Assembly: GCF_000768675.1 (NCBI RefSeq)
Contig: NZ_AVPI01000008.1
Location: forward strand, 1-64,000
Direction of reading: 5' to 3'
DNA from: Knoellia flava TL1
GTDB lineage: Bacteria; Actinomycetota; Actinomycetes; Actinomycetales; Dermatophilaceae
Length of the DNA stretch: 64,000 nt
In this document: positions 29,158-37,912 of the stretch, in pieces
Position numbering within the stretch: position 1 is the stretch's first letter
Layout of the letters: every line of letters starts with the position of its first letter
Notes under the pieces: model-generated
Database searches by the model: none
Seen by the model: only the letters and a program-made list of their open reading frames with translations
What the model was told of the DNA's origin: nothing
Made by a program: the position numbers and the translations under genes

Positions 29158-30522
29158 TCACCCGCCGAGGTCGATGGGGTTGACGATGTCGGCGTAGATG
29201 AGCAGGGCCGACATGACGAGCAGACCGAGCGAGACGGCATACGCGACAGGGAGCGCCTTGGCGACGTCGACGTGACCGGGGTCGGGGCGGCCGCGCAGGC
29301 GGGCCCAGCCCTTCTTCGTGCCCTCCCAGAGCGCACCGGCGACGTGGCCTCCGTCGAGGGGCAGCAGCGGGATGAGGTTGAAGACGAAGAGCATGAAGTT
29401 GAGCGAGGCCAGGAGCATGACGAGGAACCAGGCCTTGTCGTCCCACGACTCCCCGACGATGTCGTCGAGCTTGCCGGAGGACACGTCGCCGGCGACCCGG
29501 CCGACGCCGACGACCGAGATCGGGCTCTCGACGTCGCGCTCCTGCCCGGAGAACGCGGCGTTCCAGACGCCGACCATCTTCTGCGGGATGCGGACGATCG
29601 CGCCGGCCGTGCGCCACAGGTTCTCGCCGATGATGCCGGGCACGGCGGTCAGCGGCTGCGCCTCGTAGTCGAGGATCGACGACGAGCTGACTCCGAGGTA
29701 GCCGGTCTCGATGACCCTCTGGGTGCCGTCGCCACCGAGGATGGGCTGGCCCTGGTCGTCGTAGGCCGGGAGCGTGTTGAGGATCGGGGTCACCGTCAGG
29801 GTGCGCTCGGCACCGTCGCGCAGGACGACGACCTCGGTCGGCTGGTCGACGCGGGGGCGCACGAGGCGACCGACGTCCGCCGAGGTCATGACGGGCTCGC
29901 CGTTGATCGTGCGGATCTCGTCACCGGGCAGGATGCCGGCGGCGTTGGCCGGCGTCTCGGGCGCCCCGGCGCAGCTTGGGTCGGTGCGGGCCTCGTCGAC
30001 GGTCTTGACGCACTCGGCGACGGCGGCGACCCGCGCGCCCTCCTGCACCGAGAGGATGCCGTGGGCGGTGACGAGGACGGTGAGCAGGACCGTGCCGATG
30101 ACGAAGTTCATGAAAGGGCCGCCGAGCATGATGACGACCTTGCGGTGCACCGGCAGCCTGTAGAAGACGCGGTTCTCGTCGCCGGGCCGCAGCTCCTCGA
30201 GCGAGGCCTTGCGCGCCTCGTCGGCGAGCTGGCTGAACCGCCCGGTCGAGGACACCCGCACCTTCGTCGGGTCCTCGCCCGGGCGCGGCGGGAACATGCC
30301 GATCATCCGGATGTAGCCGCCGAGCGGGATCGCCTTGATGCCGTACTCGGTCTCGCCCCGGCGGCGCGACCACAGGGTGGGCCCGAAGCCGACCATGTAC
30401 TGGGTCACCCGCACCCCGAACTTCTTCGCGGGCACGAGGTGGCCGATCTCGTGCAGCGCGATCGACGCCCCCACGCCCACGGCGAGGACGAGGACGCCCA
30501 CGAGATACGCGACAACGGTCAT
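29158..30522 (-). CDS. rseP: RseP/Rip1-type site-2 intramembrane metalloprotease
   Basis: The 454-residue M50 protease has the zinc motif HEIGH at residues 24-28 in the first membrane helix, [14 protein letters not shown] in the second, one PDZ domain (~[19 protein letters not shown]), and the third-ligand motif [13 protein letters not shown] near residue 400. Family members cut anti-sigma factors and membrane proteins during regulated intramembrane proteolysis. It lies between dxr and ispG as in other actinobacteria, with 69 bp to dxr and 46 bp to ispG. Confidence 0.95.
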   Translation of the reverse strand: MTVVAYLVGVLVLAVGVGASIALHEIGHLVPAKKFGVRVTQYMVGFGPTLWSRRRGETEYGIKAIPLGGYIRMIGMFPPRPGEDPTKVRVSSTGRFSQLADEARKASLEELRPGDENRVFYRLPVHRKVVIMLGGPFMNFVIGTVLLTVLVTAHGILSVQEGARVAAVAECVKTVDEARTDPSCAGAPETPANAAGILPGDEIRTINGEPVMTSADVGRLVRPRVDQPTEVVVLRDGAERTLTVTPILNTLPAYDDQGQPILGGDGTQRVIETGYLGVSSSSILDYEAQPLTAVPGIIGENLWRTAGAIVRIPQKMVGVWNAAFSGQERDVESPISVVGVGRVAGDVSSGKLDDIVGESWDDKAWFLVMLLASLNFMLFVFNLIPLLPLDGGHVAGALWEGTKKGWARLRGRPDPGHVDVAKALPVAYAVSLGLLVMSALLIYADIVNPIDLGG

Positions 30523-30591
30523 GAGGGAAACCTTCGGTGCCTTCCGGTGGTGCGTGCGACGGTCCCAGAGGATCGGTCTCGGACGAACGGC

Positions 30592-31782
30592 TCAGATGCC
30601 GAGCTCGGTGGCGGCCTGCCCCCGGGCCCACGCGTCTGCGCTGAGCACTCCCTCAACGGTCGACGCGTCGACATCACTCCCAGTATGCGCGTCCGCGTGG
30701 GCGTCGACGACCCGCTCCACCGAGCGGACGATGTCGACGAACCCGATCCGGCCCTCGTGGAAGGCGTCGACGGCGACCTCGTTGGCCGCGTTGTAGACGG
30801 CGGGGAACGTCCCACCCGCCTCCCCCACCCGGCGCGCGAGACGCACGGCCGGGAAGGCGTCGTCGTCGAGCGGCGCGAAGTCCCACGACTGGGTCAGCGA
30901 CCAGTCGCAGGGCTCGTCGACGTCGTCGAGCCGCTCGGGCCAGGACAGACCGAGCGCGATCGGCACGAGCATGCGTGGCGGTCCGAGCTGGGCGATCGTC
31001 GAGCCGTCGCGGAACTCCACCATCGAGTGGATCTGCTGCTGGGGGTGGACGACGACGTCGATCCGGTCGAAGGGGATGTCGAAGAGCAGGTGCGCCTCGA
31101 TGACCTCGAGACCCTTGTTGACGAGCGTCGCCGAGTTCGTCGTGATGACCCTCCCCATCGAGAAGTTCGGGTGTGCGAGCGCCTGCTCGGGCGTGACGCC
31201 GGCGAGCTCCTCCCGCGTCCGCCCGCGGAACGGCCCGCCGCTCGCGGTGATGACGAGCCGGCGCACCTCCTCGGCGCGGCCACCGCGCAACGACTGCGCG
31301 ATGGCCGAGTGCTCCGAGTCCACGGGCACGATCTGGTCGGGCCCCGCCGCGCTGCGCACGAGGTCGCCACCGATGATGAGCGACTCCTTGTTGGCTAGGG
31401 CGAGCGTCGAGCCGGCGGCCAGGGCCGCCAGGGTCGGGCGCAGGCCGATCGACCCGGTGATGCCGTTGAGGACGACGTCGGCTCCGCACCCGGCTGCCCT
31501 CACCGCAGCCTCGTCCCCGACGACGATCTCGGGTGCGTATGCCGTTCGTCCCCGCTCCACGGCATACGCACCGACAGCGGAGCGCACGTCCTCGACCGAG
31601 CCGGACGCGACCGCCACGAGGGGCACGTCGAAGTCGACGGCCTGGCGGGCGACGAGGTCGACGTTTCCGCCGGCGCTCAGCGCGACGACGGTGAAACGGT
31701 CGGGGTTGCGGCCGATGACGTCGAGGGCCTGGGTGCCGATGGAGCCCGTCGACCCGAGGAGCGCGACCGTGCGCGCGCTCAC
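30592..31782 (-). CDS. dxr: 1-deoxy-D-xylulose 5-phosphate reductoisomerase
   Basis: The 396-residue enzyme makes MEP from DXP with NADPH. Visible are the Rossmann start LLGSTGSIGTQALDVI, ANKESLIIGGDLV, the metal/substrate region PVDSEHSAIAQSL, ASGGPFRGRTREEL and HPNFSMGRVITTNSATLVNKGLEVIEAHLLF. The GTG start overlaps the upstream thioesterase stop by 4 bp. An inverted pair of the dispersed word forms a 10-bp stem inside the gene (31536-31568). Confidence 0.97.
   Translation of the reverse strand: MSARTVALLGSTGSIGTQALDVIGRNPDRFTVVALSAGGNVDLVARQAVDFDVPLVAVASGSVEDVRSAVGAYAVERGRTAYAPEIVVGDEAAVRAAGCGADVVLNGITGSIGLRPTLAALAAGSTLALANKESLIIGGDLVRSAAGPDQIVPVDSEHSAIAQSLRGGRAEEVRRLVITASGGPFRGRTREELAGVTPEQALAHPNFSMGRVITTNSATLVNKGLEVIEAHLLFDIPFDRIDVVVHPQQQIHSMVEFRDGSTIAQLGPPRMLVPIALGLSWPERLDDVDEPCDWSLTQSWDFAPLDDDAFPAVRLARRVGEAGGTFPAVYNAANEVAVDAFHEGRIGFVDIVRSVERVVDAHADAHTGSDVDASTVEGVLSADAWARGQAATELGI
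31536..31568. repeat. Inverted pair of dispersed word inside dxr
   Basis: CGTATGCCGT (31536-31545) and ACGGCATACG (31559-31568) are perfect 10-bp complements separated by 13 nt within the dxr coding sequence. In the minus-strand reading the words impose the codons GCA-TAC and TAT-GCC, both unusual in this GC-rich gene set. Confidence 0.6.
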
Positions 31783-32294
31783 GCGCCCTCCCGCGACTCG
31801 TCCTGGGCCTCGGCTGCCCGGGAGGCCTCGATCGCTGCGCGCATGGCGAGCCGGTGCTCGCGCCGGATCTCGGCCTCGCGGAAGCGCCGCTTCTCCTCGG
31901 CGGTCTCGAGCTCCAGCGGCGGCACCGCCTTGGAGCGACCGTCGGCGTCGACGGCGACGAAGACGAGGTAGGCACTAGCGACGTGGACCCGGTCGGTGTT
32001 GGAGTCCCAGCGGTCGACCTCGACGCGCACGCCGACCTCCATCGAGCTGCGGCCGGCCCAGTTGAGCTGCGCGCTGGAGTGGAGGATGTCGCCGACCCGG
32101 ACCGGGGTGAGGAAGGACATCTCGTCGAGGGCGGCCGTGACCGCCGGTCCACCGGCATAGCGGTTCGCGACGACGCCGGCGATGCTGTCGACGGCCTTCA
32201 TGATGTTGCCGCCGTGCACGGTGCCGAGGAGGTTGGCCTCGGTCGCGCGCATGATCTCGGACAGGTTGACGCGGGTCTCGCTGGGTGTCGTCAC
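31779..32294 (-). CDS. Acyl-CoA thioesterase (hotdog fold)
   Basis: The 171-residue protein is a single BFIT/YciA-like hotdog domain. It begins NLSEIMRATEANLLGTVHGGNIMKAVDSIAGVVANRYAG, where the HGG loop and Asp are the active-site region, and continues DEMSFLTPVRVGDILHSSAQLNW. The Arg/Glu-rich C-terminal helix is longer than in YciA. It hydrolyses acyl-CoA; chain preference is unknown. The GTG start at 32294 follows the barstar gene by 44 bp on the same strand. Confidence 0.9.
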   Translation of the reverse strand: MTTPSETRVNLSEIMRATEANLLGTVHGGNIMKAVDSIAGVVANRYAGGPAVTAALDEMSFLTPVRVGDILHSSAQLNWAGRSSMEVGVRVEVDRWDSNTDRVHVASAYLVFVAVDADGRSKAVPPLELETAEEKRRFREAEIRREHRLAMRAAIEASRAAEAQDESREGA

Positions 32295-32338
32295 GCACCC
32301 ATCCTGCCAGCGGGTCGATGGCGCCTTCGAGACGCTCG

Positions 32339-32683
32339 TCAGCGGTCGATAATCGTCACGTGGACGCCCGGGTGGACCTCGTCGAGCTCGGCGAGGACGG
32401 ACTCGATCCCGGTGGCGGCGCGCGGGTCCGCGCGCCGGAGCTCGGCGGCGTCGTCCCACACGATCTCCCAGTCGCTGCCGCTCTCGCGGGCGATCGTGTC
32501 GAGGCAGTCGGCGAGCGCGTCGAGGTTCATGCCGAACCACTCCGGGAAGTTGAGCGCCTCCGAGAACGCCTCGAGCGTCTCCTCCTTCGTCGCCCGGCCG
32601 TGGACGACCTGGACCTGTCGCCCCTCCTCGACGGCGTCGGCGACGAGCCCCTCGAGGTCGACGCGGTCTCCGAGAACGCGCAT
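32339..32683 (-). CDS. Barstar-family ribonuclease inhibitor
   Basis: The 114-residue protein matches barstar: a N-terminal strand, then ATKEETLEAFSEALNFPEWFGMNLDALADCLDTI, whose NFPxWFGxNxDALxDCL pattern is diagnostic, and an acidic binding region. Barstar homologues block the active site of barnase-type RNases. The ATG shares its A with the stop codon of the upstream RNase gene (TGATG), so the toxin and immunity proteins are translationally coupled. Confidence 0.92.
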   Translation of the reverse strand: MRVLGDRVDLEGLVADAVEEGRQVQVVHGRATKEETLEAFSEALNFPEWFGMNLDALADCLDTIARESGSDWEIVWDDAAELRRADPRAATGIESVLAELDEVHPGVHVTIIDR

Positions 32684-33165
32684 CACTGGCCCTCCTTGAT
32701 CTGCCGGAAGCTGGCGTAGTGGTCGTCGGTCCAGAAGCGGTCGCCGGCGGTCCCGCTGACGATCCGGCGGGCACCGCGGTCGTCCGACCCCGGTGTCTCG
32801 ACGGTGTACTCCCGGTAGTAGCCGCGCTTCTGCTCGGGCAGGATCCCCTCGCGGTTCTGGAACGTCTTGTCGTCCTGCTCGTGGGGGAAGGGCCCGCCGA
32901 TGCGGATGAGGTCGAGCGTCGTGCGCGCCTCGGCGGGCAGGGCCGACTCCGGGATCGTGGCCAGTCCCGAGTCCGGCGTGGCGGGGACCGTGGGGTATGC
33001 CGTCGGGCTGGGTTGCGCGGTCGCCGTGGGCCGGGCACCCCGGTCGCCCCCGCCATCGGTGGTCCCGTTGTTCCCCGTCCACCAGAGCAGCGCGACGAGC
33101 ACGGCCACGGCGAGCGGCGCGAGCCACATGAGGCTCGAGCGGCGTCCGGCCACGGGTGAGGTCAC
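32683..33165 (-). CDS. Barnase/RNase Sa-type guanyl-specific ribonuclease, membrane-anchored or secreted
   Basis: The 160-residue protein has a basic N-terminus, one hydrophobic segment (LMWLAPLAVAVLVALLWW), a Pro/Thr linker and a C-terminal microbial RNase N1/T1 domain. The catalytic pattern of the barnase/RNase Sa family is complete: Glu in YYREYTVETPG, Arg in ARRIVSG, and His in TDDHYASF. KTFQNREGILP is the substrate-base loop. It would act outside the cytoplasm, with the downstream barstar protecting the cell. It heads the minus-strand series leading to dxr-rseP-ispG. Confidence 0.9.
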   Translation of the reverse strand: MTSPVAGRRSSLMWLAPLAVAVLVALLWWTGNNGTTDGGGDRGARPTATAQPSPTAYPTVPATPDSGLATIPESALPAEARTTLDLIRIGGPFPHEQDDKTFQNREGILPEQKRGYYREYTVETPGSDDRGARRIVSGTAGDRFWTDDHYASFRQIKEGQ

Positions 33166-33265
33166 GCCGCCATTGTGCCGTGGGCGGACGGCATACGCCG
33201 TGCGGTGTAGGCGGGTCCGTCCTGCGACGGACGCGGGCAGCGTGGTCGCCGCCTAGCCTTGCCGC

Positions 33266-34450
33266 ATGAGCGACGTGTGGGGCGACGATCGGCCGACCCG
33301 GCGGCAGGTCCTCGCCGACGTCGCGGTGGCCGTCGGCTTCGGCCTCTTCATGCTCGCCGTCCACGTCGCGATCGGCGCGTGGCCGGTCCTCGCGGCGGTC
33401 CTGCTCGCCGTGGCGCTCGGGCTGCGCCGGGTCTCGTGGCCGCTCATGTCGGCCTTCGCCGTCGCGGGGTCGGTCGCGCAGGTCGTCGGCGACGACATCG
33501 CCTACCTCGCCAACATCGCGTATGCCGTCCTCTTCTTCACGCTCGGCGCCCACCGCGACTCTCGGGTCCGGCGGTTCGGCCTCGCCGCGGCTGGAGTCGC
33601 CGTGCTCTGCGCGGCGGCCTACGGCGCGACCCGCGGTGCGCCGGACCTCGGCGGCTTCAAGCGAGGAGTCGCCACCGTCGGCCTCGGGTCGACGGCCGCG
33701 GTGGTGTGCCTCGGCGGCTGGGGCGGGGGCTACGTGCGGTGGCAGCAGCGACAGGCGGTGCAGGCCCGTGTCGACGCGCAGCTCGAGGCCCTCGAGGTGC
33801 GCCGGGTGACCGAGCTCTACGACCTCGAGCAGGAGCGTCGCCGCATCGCCGCCGACATGCACGACGTCGTCGCCCACTCCTGGGCGGTCGTGGCCGCGCA
33901 GAGCGACGGTGCACGGTATGCGTTGCGGGACAGGCCTGCCGAGGCCGAGCGCGCACTCGAGGTCATCGGCGAGACGGCCCGCACGGCCATGGGCGACCTA
34001 CGCCTCCTCGTCGCCCGCCTCCGCGACCGGGAGCTCCGGCCGACGACCCCCGGACCCGCGCAGCAGGAAGCGCTGCTCGACCGCATGCGAGCGTCGGGCA
34101 TGGACCTCCGGATGTCCGAGACCGGCCCGGCCGAGGTGTCCCCGCTCGTCGCGCTCACGGCATACCGGCTCCTCGGTGAGTCGCTCACCAACGCCCTCAA
34201 GCACGGGGACCTCACCCGGCCGGTGGAGGTCAACGTCGACTGGACCGACGGCTACCGTCTCAGGGTGACCAACACCGTCGGAGCGACCGAGCCACCCCTC
34301 CCGGGCGGTGGGCACGGGATCGCCGGCATGACCGAGCGAGCGCTCGTCGCCGGGGGCACGCTGGCCTCGGCGCGGCACGGGGACCGATGGGTCGTCGAGG
34401 CGCACCTACCGCACGTCGTGACGTCCTCGGACGGCGAGGGCCGCACGTGA
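33266..34450 (+). CDS. NarL-type sensor histidine kinase
   Basis: The 394-residue kinase has about five N-terminal membrane helices (20-160), a coiled HisKA_3 segment with phospho-acceptor His in EQERRRIAADMHDVVAHSWAVV, and an HATPase region (AYRLLGESLTNALKHGD, GGGHGIAGMTERALVAGG). HPDVVAH-type motifs pair with NarL/LuxR regulators. The next gene overlaps by 4 bp (GTGA) and encodes one. The stimulus is unknown; the ABC exporter ~640 bp downstream of the pair is a likely target by analogy with actinobacterial loci. Confidence 0.92.
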   Translation: MSDVWGDDRPTRRQVLADVAVAVGFGLFMLAVHVAIGAWPVLAAVLLAVALGLRRVSWPLMSAFAVAGSVAQVVGDDIAYLANIAYAVLFFTLGAHRDSRVRRFGLAAAGVAVLCAAAYGATRGAPDLGGFKRGVATVGLGSTAAVVCLGGWGGGYVRWQQRQAVQARVDAQLEALEVRRVTELYDLEQERRRIAADMHDVVAHSWAVVAAQSDGARYALRDRPAEAERALEVIGETARTAMGDLRLLVARLRDRELRPTTPGPAQQEALLDRMRASGMDLRMSETGPAEVSPLVALTAYRLLGESLTNALKHGDLTRPVEVNVDWTDGYRLRVTNTVGATEPPLPGGGHGIAGMTERALVAGGTLASARHGDRWVVEAHLPHVVTSSDGEGRT

Positions 34451-35094
34451 GCGTGCGGGTCGCCCTCGTCGACGACCAGGCCCTCTTCCGGGCCGGGATC
34501 GCCATGGTCGTCTCGAGCCAGGACGACCTCGAGGTCGTCGGTCAGGCCGGCGACGGAAGCGAGGTCGTCGCCCTCGTCGAGCACTGCCGTCCCGACGTCG
34601 TCCTCATGGACGTCCGGATGCCCCGCGTCGACGGGGTCGAGGCGACCCGCCGTCTGCTGGCCCGCTTCGGCGAGGAGGCACCACGGGTGCTCGTGCTCAC
34701 GACCTTCGACCTCGACGAGCTCGCCGCCGACGCCATCGAGGCGGGCGCCTCCGGCTTTGTCCTCAAGGACACCCAGCCCGAGCTGCTCCTCGCCGCGATC
34801 CGGGCCGTCGCCGAGGGAACCCAGGTCGTCGCGGCGGGTGCGACCCGGGCGGTCTTCGAGCGCTTCCGTCAGCGGACGACGGCCACCCCCGGAGCGGAGT
34901 TCGAGCGGCTCACCCCGCGCGAGCGCGAGATCCTGCTGCGGGCGGCCCAGGGCCTGTCGAACGCCGAGATCGCGGCGGCCGAGTTCCTCTCCGAGGCGAC
35001 GGTGAAGACGCACGTGTCGCGCATCCTCACCAAGCTGGCGCTGCGGGACCGGGTGCAGCTCGTCGTCTACGCCTACGAGCACGGCCTGCTCTGA
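34447..35094 (+). CDS. LuxR/NarL-family response regulator
   Basis: The 215-residue regulator has a receiver domain (DDQ near residue 9, phospho-acceptor Asp in VVLMDVRMPRVDG, Thr in LVLTTF, Lys in FVLKDTQ). Its C-terminal GerE helix-turn-helix reads LTPREREILLRAAQGLSNAEIAAAEFLSEATVKTHVSRILTKL. The GTG start overlaps the kinase stop, so 1:1 coupling is likely. It probably controls the ABC transporter downstream. Confidence 0.94.
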   Translation: MSVRVALVDDQALFRAGIAMVVSSQDDLEVVGQAGDGSEVVALVEHCRPDVVLMDVRMPRVDGVEATRRLLARFGEEAPRVLVLTTFDLDELAADAIEAGASGFVLKDTQPELLLAAIRAVAEGTQVVAAGATRAVFERFRQRTTATPGAEFERLTPREREILLRAAQGLSNAEIAAAEFLSEATVKTHVSRILTKLALRDRVQLVVYAYEHGLL

Positions 35095-35121
35095 ATCCGG
35101 CCCGCGGGCGAGGAGTGCGGC

Positions 35122-35565
35122 TCAGCCCTGCGGCGGGTGCTGGTCGATGAAGTCGTGGATGGGGCGGAGCTGTTCGAGGGGCGCGAAGAACCCGAGCACG
35201 CCCTGGTCGACGACGACTCGCTTGACACCGTGCTCGGCGAGCTGGTCGCACAGGGCGAGGATGTTGTCGCTGGGCACGGCGAGGACCTGGTTGGCCTGCT
35301 CCTCGCTGAACCCGTTCGCGAGCGCGAACTCGCGGGCCCGGGCGCCGGTCGTGAAGGCGAGGAGACACGGAACCTCGTCGACGGTGCCGACGAGCGGGCC
35401 GACGTCGGGCATGCTCCCCCGGGCGACGAAGAACCAGCGCTCGAGGCCGAACATCGCCCGCCAGAGGGCGGTCTGCGGGCCGAGGGCGCCGCCGGACTCG
35501 CGGACGGTGTGGGACAGCGCGTCGATGGTCGCGGGGTCGGTGAAGGTCGCGGGGGTCTCGCTCAT
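35122..35565 (-). CDS. SseB-like hypothetical protein
   Basis: The 147-residue soluble protein contains WRAMFGLERWFFVARG, VDEVPCLLAFTTGARAREFALANGF and ALCDQLAEHGVKRVVVDQG, a pattern resembling the SseB N-terminal domain found in many actinobacterial hypotheticals. No enzymatic motif is visible. It sits on the opposite strand between a two-component system and an ABC exporter and is probably independent of both. ATG 35565 is the start. Confidence 0.7.
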   Translation of the reverse strand: MSETPATFTDPATIDALSHTVRESGGALGPQTALWRAMFGLERWFFVARGSMPDVGPLVGTVDEVPCLLAFTTGARAREFALANGFSEEQANQVLAVPSDNILALCDQLAEHGVKRVVVDQGVLGFFAPLEQLRPIHDFIDQHPPQG

Positions 35566-35730
35566 GCCACGCACCCTACGGACCGGGGTGGTGAGGGCCG
35601 AGCGGCGGTCGGCGCACGGCATACACCTGTGGTCATCCGCGCGAGGGTCGGGCGGATACATCGCCGGACGGACCGGGATGCCTCTCGAGCCGGATGTGGT
35701 CCGGGGGACGCCGTTCCTAGCGTCGTTCGC

Positions 35731-36504
35731 ATGACATCGACACCACACCAGGAACAGTCCGCATCGGCCGTCGTCTCGCTGCGACGGGTCTCGCGGACCT
35801 ACGGCGAGGGCACCGGCAGGGTGGCCGCCCTCGACGAGGTCAGCGTCGACATCGACCGCGGCGGGTTCACCGCCATCATGGGCCCCTCCGGCTCGGGCAA
35901 GTCGACGCTCATGAACGTCGCGGCCGGGCTCGACGACGTGACGAGCGGCGAGGTCATGCTCGCCGGCCGGCCGCTCACCCACCTCGACGACGACGCGCGG
36001 ACGAGGCTGCGGCGTGAGGAGGTGGGCTTCGTCTTCCAGGCCTTCAACCTCGTCCCGACGCTGTCGGCCCGCGAGAACATCCTCCTGCCGTTCGAGCTCG
36101 CCGGTCGGCAGGTCGGCGCCGAGCAGCAACGGTGGATCGACCACCTCGTCCTCACCCTCGGTCTCGGAGAGCGGATCGGGCACCGGCCGAGCGAGCTCTC
36201 CGGTGGCCAGCAGCAGCGGGTCGCCATCGCCCGGGCTCTCGCCTCGCGGCCGTCGGTGATCTTCGCCGACGAGCCCACGGGCAACCTCGACTCGCGCTCG
36301 TCGCGCGAGGTCCTCACGCTGCTGCGGACCGCGGCGCGTGAGTACGGCCAGACGATCGCGATGGTGAGCCACGACCCGGTGGCCGCGTCCTACGCCGACC
36401 GCATCCTCGTCCTCGCCGACGGACGGCTCGTCGGCGACCACGGACCGCTGTCGCCGCAGCAGATCTCGGACCTGCTCATCGGCTTCGAGGTGGGCGCGGC
36501 ATGA
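35731..36504 (+). CDS. ABC transporter ATPase, MacB/LolD type
   Basis: The 257-residue ATPase has Walker A GPSGSGKST, Q-loop VFQAFNLVPTLSARENILLP, signature LSGGQQQR, Walker B VIFADEPTGNLD and H-loop SHDP. The ENILLP and EPTGNLD features are those of MacB/LolD/FtsE-type exporters. ATG 35731 is preferred because the sequence upstream is intergenic (165 bp, with one dispersed word at 35617). The ATGA overlap couples it to the permease. Confidence 0.95.
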   Translation: MTSTPHQEQSASAVVSLRRVSRTYGEGTGRVAALDEVSVDIDRGGFTAIMGPSGSGKSTLMNVAAGLDDVTSGEVMLAGRPLTHLDDDARTRLRREEVGFVFQAFNLVPTLSARENILLPFELAGRQVGAEQQRWIDHLVLTLGLGERIGHRPSELSGGQQQRVAIARALASRPSVIFADEPTGNLDSRSSREVLTLLRTAAREYGQTIAMVSHDPVAASYADRILVLADGRLVGDHGPLSPQQISDLLIGFEVGAA

Positions 36505-37892
36505 GGCGCAACCTCGTCCTCGGGAGCCTGCGCGAGCTCGGCACGGTCGGCCTCGTCGCCGGTCTGTGCGGCGCCTACGCCGCGACGCTCATGACGACGT
36601 CGTCGATCCTGGAGACCGTGAGCCGCGCGTCCGGTGGCTCGGTCGGCCTCCTGCTCGGGATCGTCGCCGGCGTCTTCGTCCTCATCGCGCTCTACGTCGG
36701 TGCGATCGTCATCGTCGGCGCGGTCGACACGGTCGTCGCCGGTCGGCTGCGCCACATCGCCCTGCTCCGGCTCCTCGGTGCCCGCGGCCGGGAGCTGAGG
36801 TCGTCGGTCATGCGCGGCACCGCCGCTGTCGGGGCGCTCGGGGCGCTCGCCGGTGTCGCCCTCGGGACGTCGCTCACCCATGTCGTCCGGGTCGTGCTCG
36901 TCGCCCGCGGCACGCTGCCCGAGGCCGACTACTTGTGGGCGACGTGGCAGCTCGGCGGCGCGCTCGTGGCGATCGTCGCGTCGGCGACCGTCGCCGGCTG
37001 GTTGGGGTCGCGCGGCGTGCTCCGGGTGTCGCCCGCAGCCGCCCTCGCCGGGACCGCCGCGCACACCCCTCCCCCGCGGTCGGCGTCGGTGTGGCGAGCC
37101 GTGATCGCTGGCACCGGCATCGTCGGTGGGCTGCTCGTCCTCGCCCTCGGGGCCGTTCTCGGTGAGTCGAACCCCGCGGCGGGCTTCCTCCTCGCCTTCG
37201 TCGGAGCCGCCGGCTCCGGCACGGGGTTCCTCGTCGGCGCGCGGTTCGTCATCCCCGGCGTCGTCGGGGCGCTGAGCAGGGTGCTCGGCAACGACCCGGC
37301 GAGCGTCGTGGCCCGTCGCAACGCGTTGCTCGACCCGCTGCGGACGACGCGGTCGACGATGGGGCTCGTCATCGGCGTCGCCCTCGTGACGACCTTCACC
37401 TCCGGCATGTCGGCACTGCGCGACAGCGTCGCCTCGTGGGACGTCGATGCCGCCCAGCGCGCCCAGGCCGACCAGGTCTATGCCGTGACCTCGACCGTGC
37501 TCGTCTGCATCATCGTCGTCTCGTCGGTCATCGCCGCCGTCGGGTTCGTGAGCACGATGTCGCTCAGCGTCATCCAGCGCCACCGCGAGATCGGCCTGCT
37601 CCGCTCGCTCGGGTTCACCCGCCGCCAGGTCCGCACGATGATCACGAAGGAGTCGGTCGCGCTGTCGGCATCGGCCGTCGCCTTCGGCGCGGTGCTCGGT
37701 CTCGTCTACGGGTCGGCGGGCGCGCAGGCTCTCGTGGGAGCCCCGACCGAGGGCCTCGTCTGGGGTATGCCGTTCGGTGCCCTCCTCGGCATCGCCGCGG
37801 CCGGCGTCGTGCTCGTGCTCGTCGCGTCGCAGGGTCCGGCCCGGCGGGCCGTCGCCGTGGCCCCGGTCGAGGCGCTGCGCATCGACACCTGA
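36501..37892 (+). CDS. FtsX-like ABC transporter permease
   Basis: The 463-residue permease has two FtsX/MacB-like halves. Helices are near 10-30, 50-75 and 105-130 in the first half and the same order in the second, with a conserved IQRHREIGLLRSLGFTRRQVRTMI loop. It lacks the large periplasmic domain of MacB. With the ATPase it likely exports lipids, peptides or antibiotics in response to the upstream two-component system. The substrate is unknown. Confidence 0.92.
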   Translation: MRRNLVLGSLRELGTVGLVAGLCGAYAATLMTTSSILETVSRASGGSVGLLLGIVAGVFVLIALYVGAIVIVGAVDTVVAGRLRHIALLRLLGARGRELRSSVMRGTAAVGALGALAGVALGTSLTHVVRVVLVARGTLPEADYLWATWQLGGALVAIVASATVAGWLGSRGVLRVSPAAALAGTAAHTPPPRSASVWRAVIAGTGIVGGLLVLALGAVLGESNPAAGFLLAFVGAAGSGTGFLVGARFVIPGVVGALSRVLGNDPASVVARRNALLDPLRTTRSTMGLVIGVALVTTFTSGMSALRDSVASWDVDAAQRAQADQVYAVTSTVLVCIIVVSSVIAAVGFVSTMSLSVIQRHREIGLLRSLGFTRRQVRTMITKESVALSASAVAFGAVLGLVYGSAGAQALVGAPTEGLVWGMPFGALLGIAAAGVVLVLVASQGPARRAVAVAPVEALRIDT

Positions 37893-37912
37893 CGTCCCTG
37901 CCCCGACGGGGC

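Noticed and set aside
28825-31398. 857-codon + strand ORF opposite ispG, rseP and dxr
   Set aside because: Composition (Asp, Arg, Val, Gly repeats) is that of an antisense shadow; the three minus-strand genes have clear family motifs.
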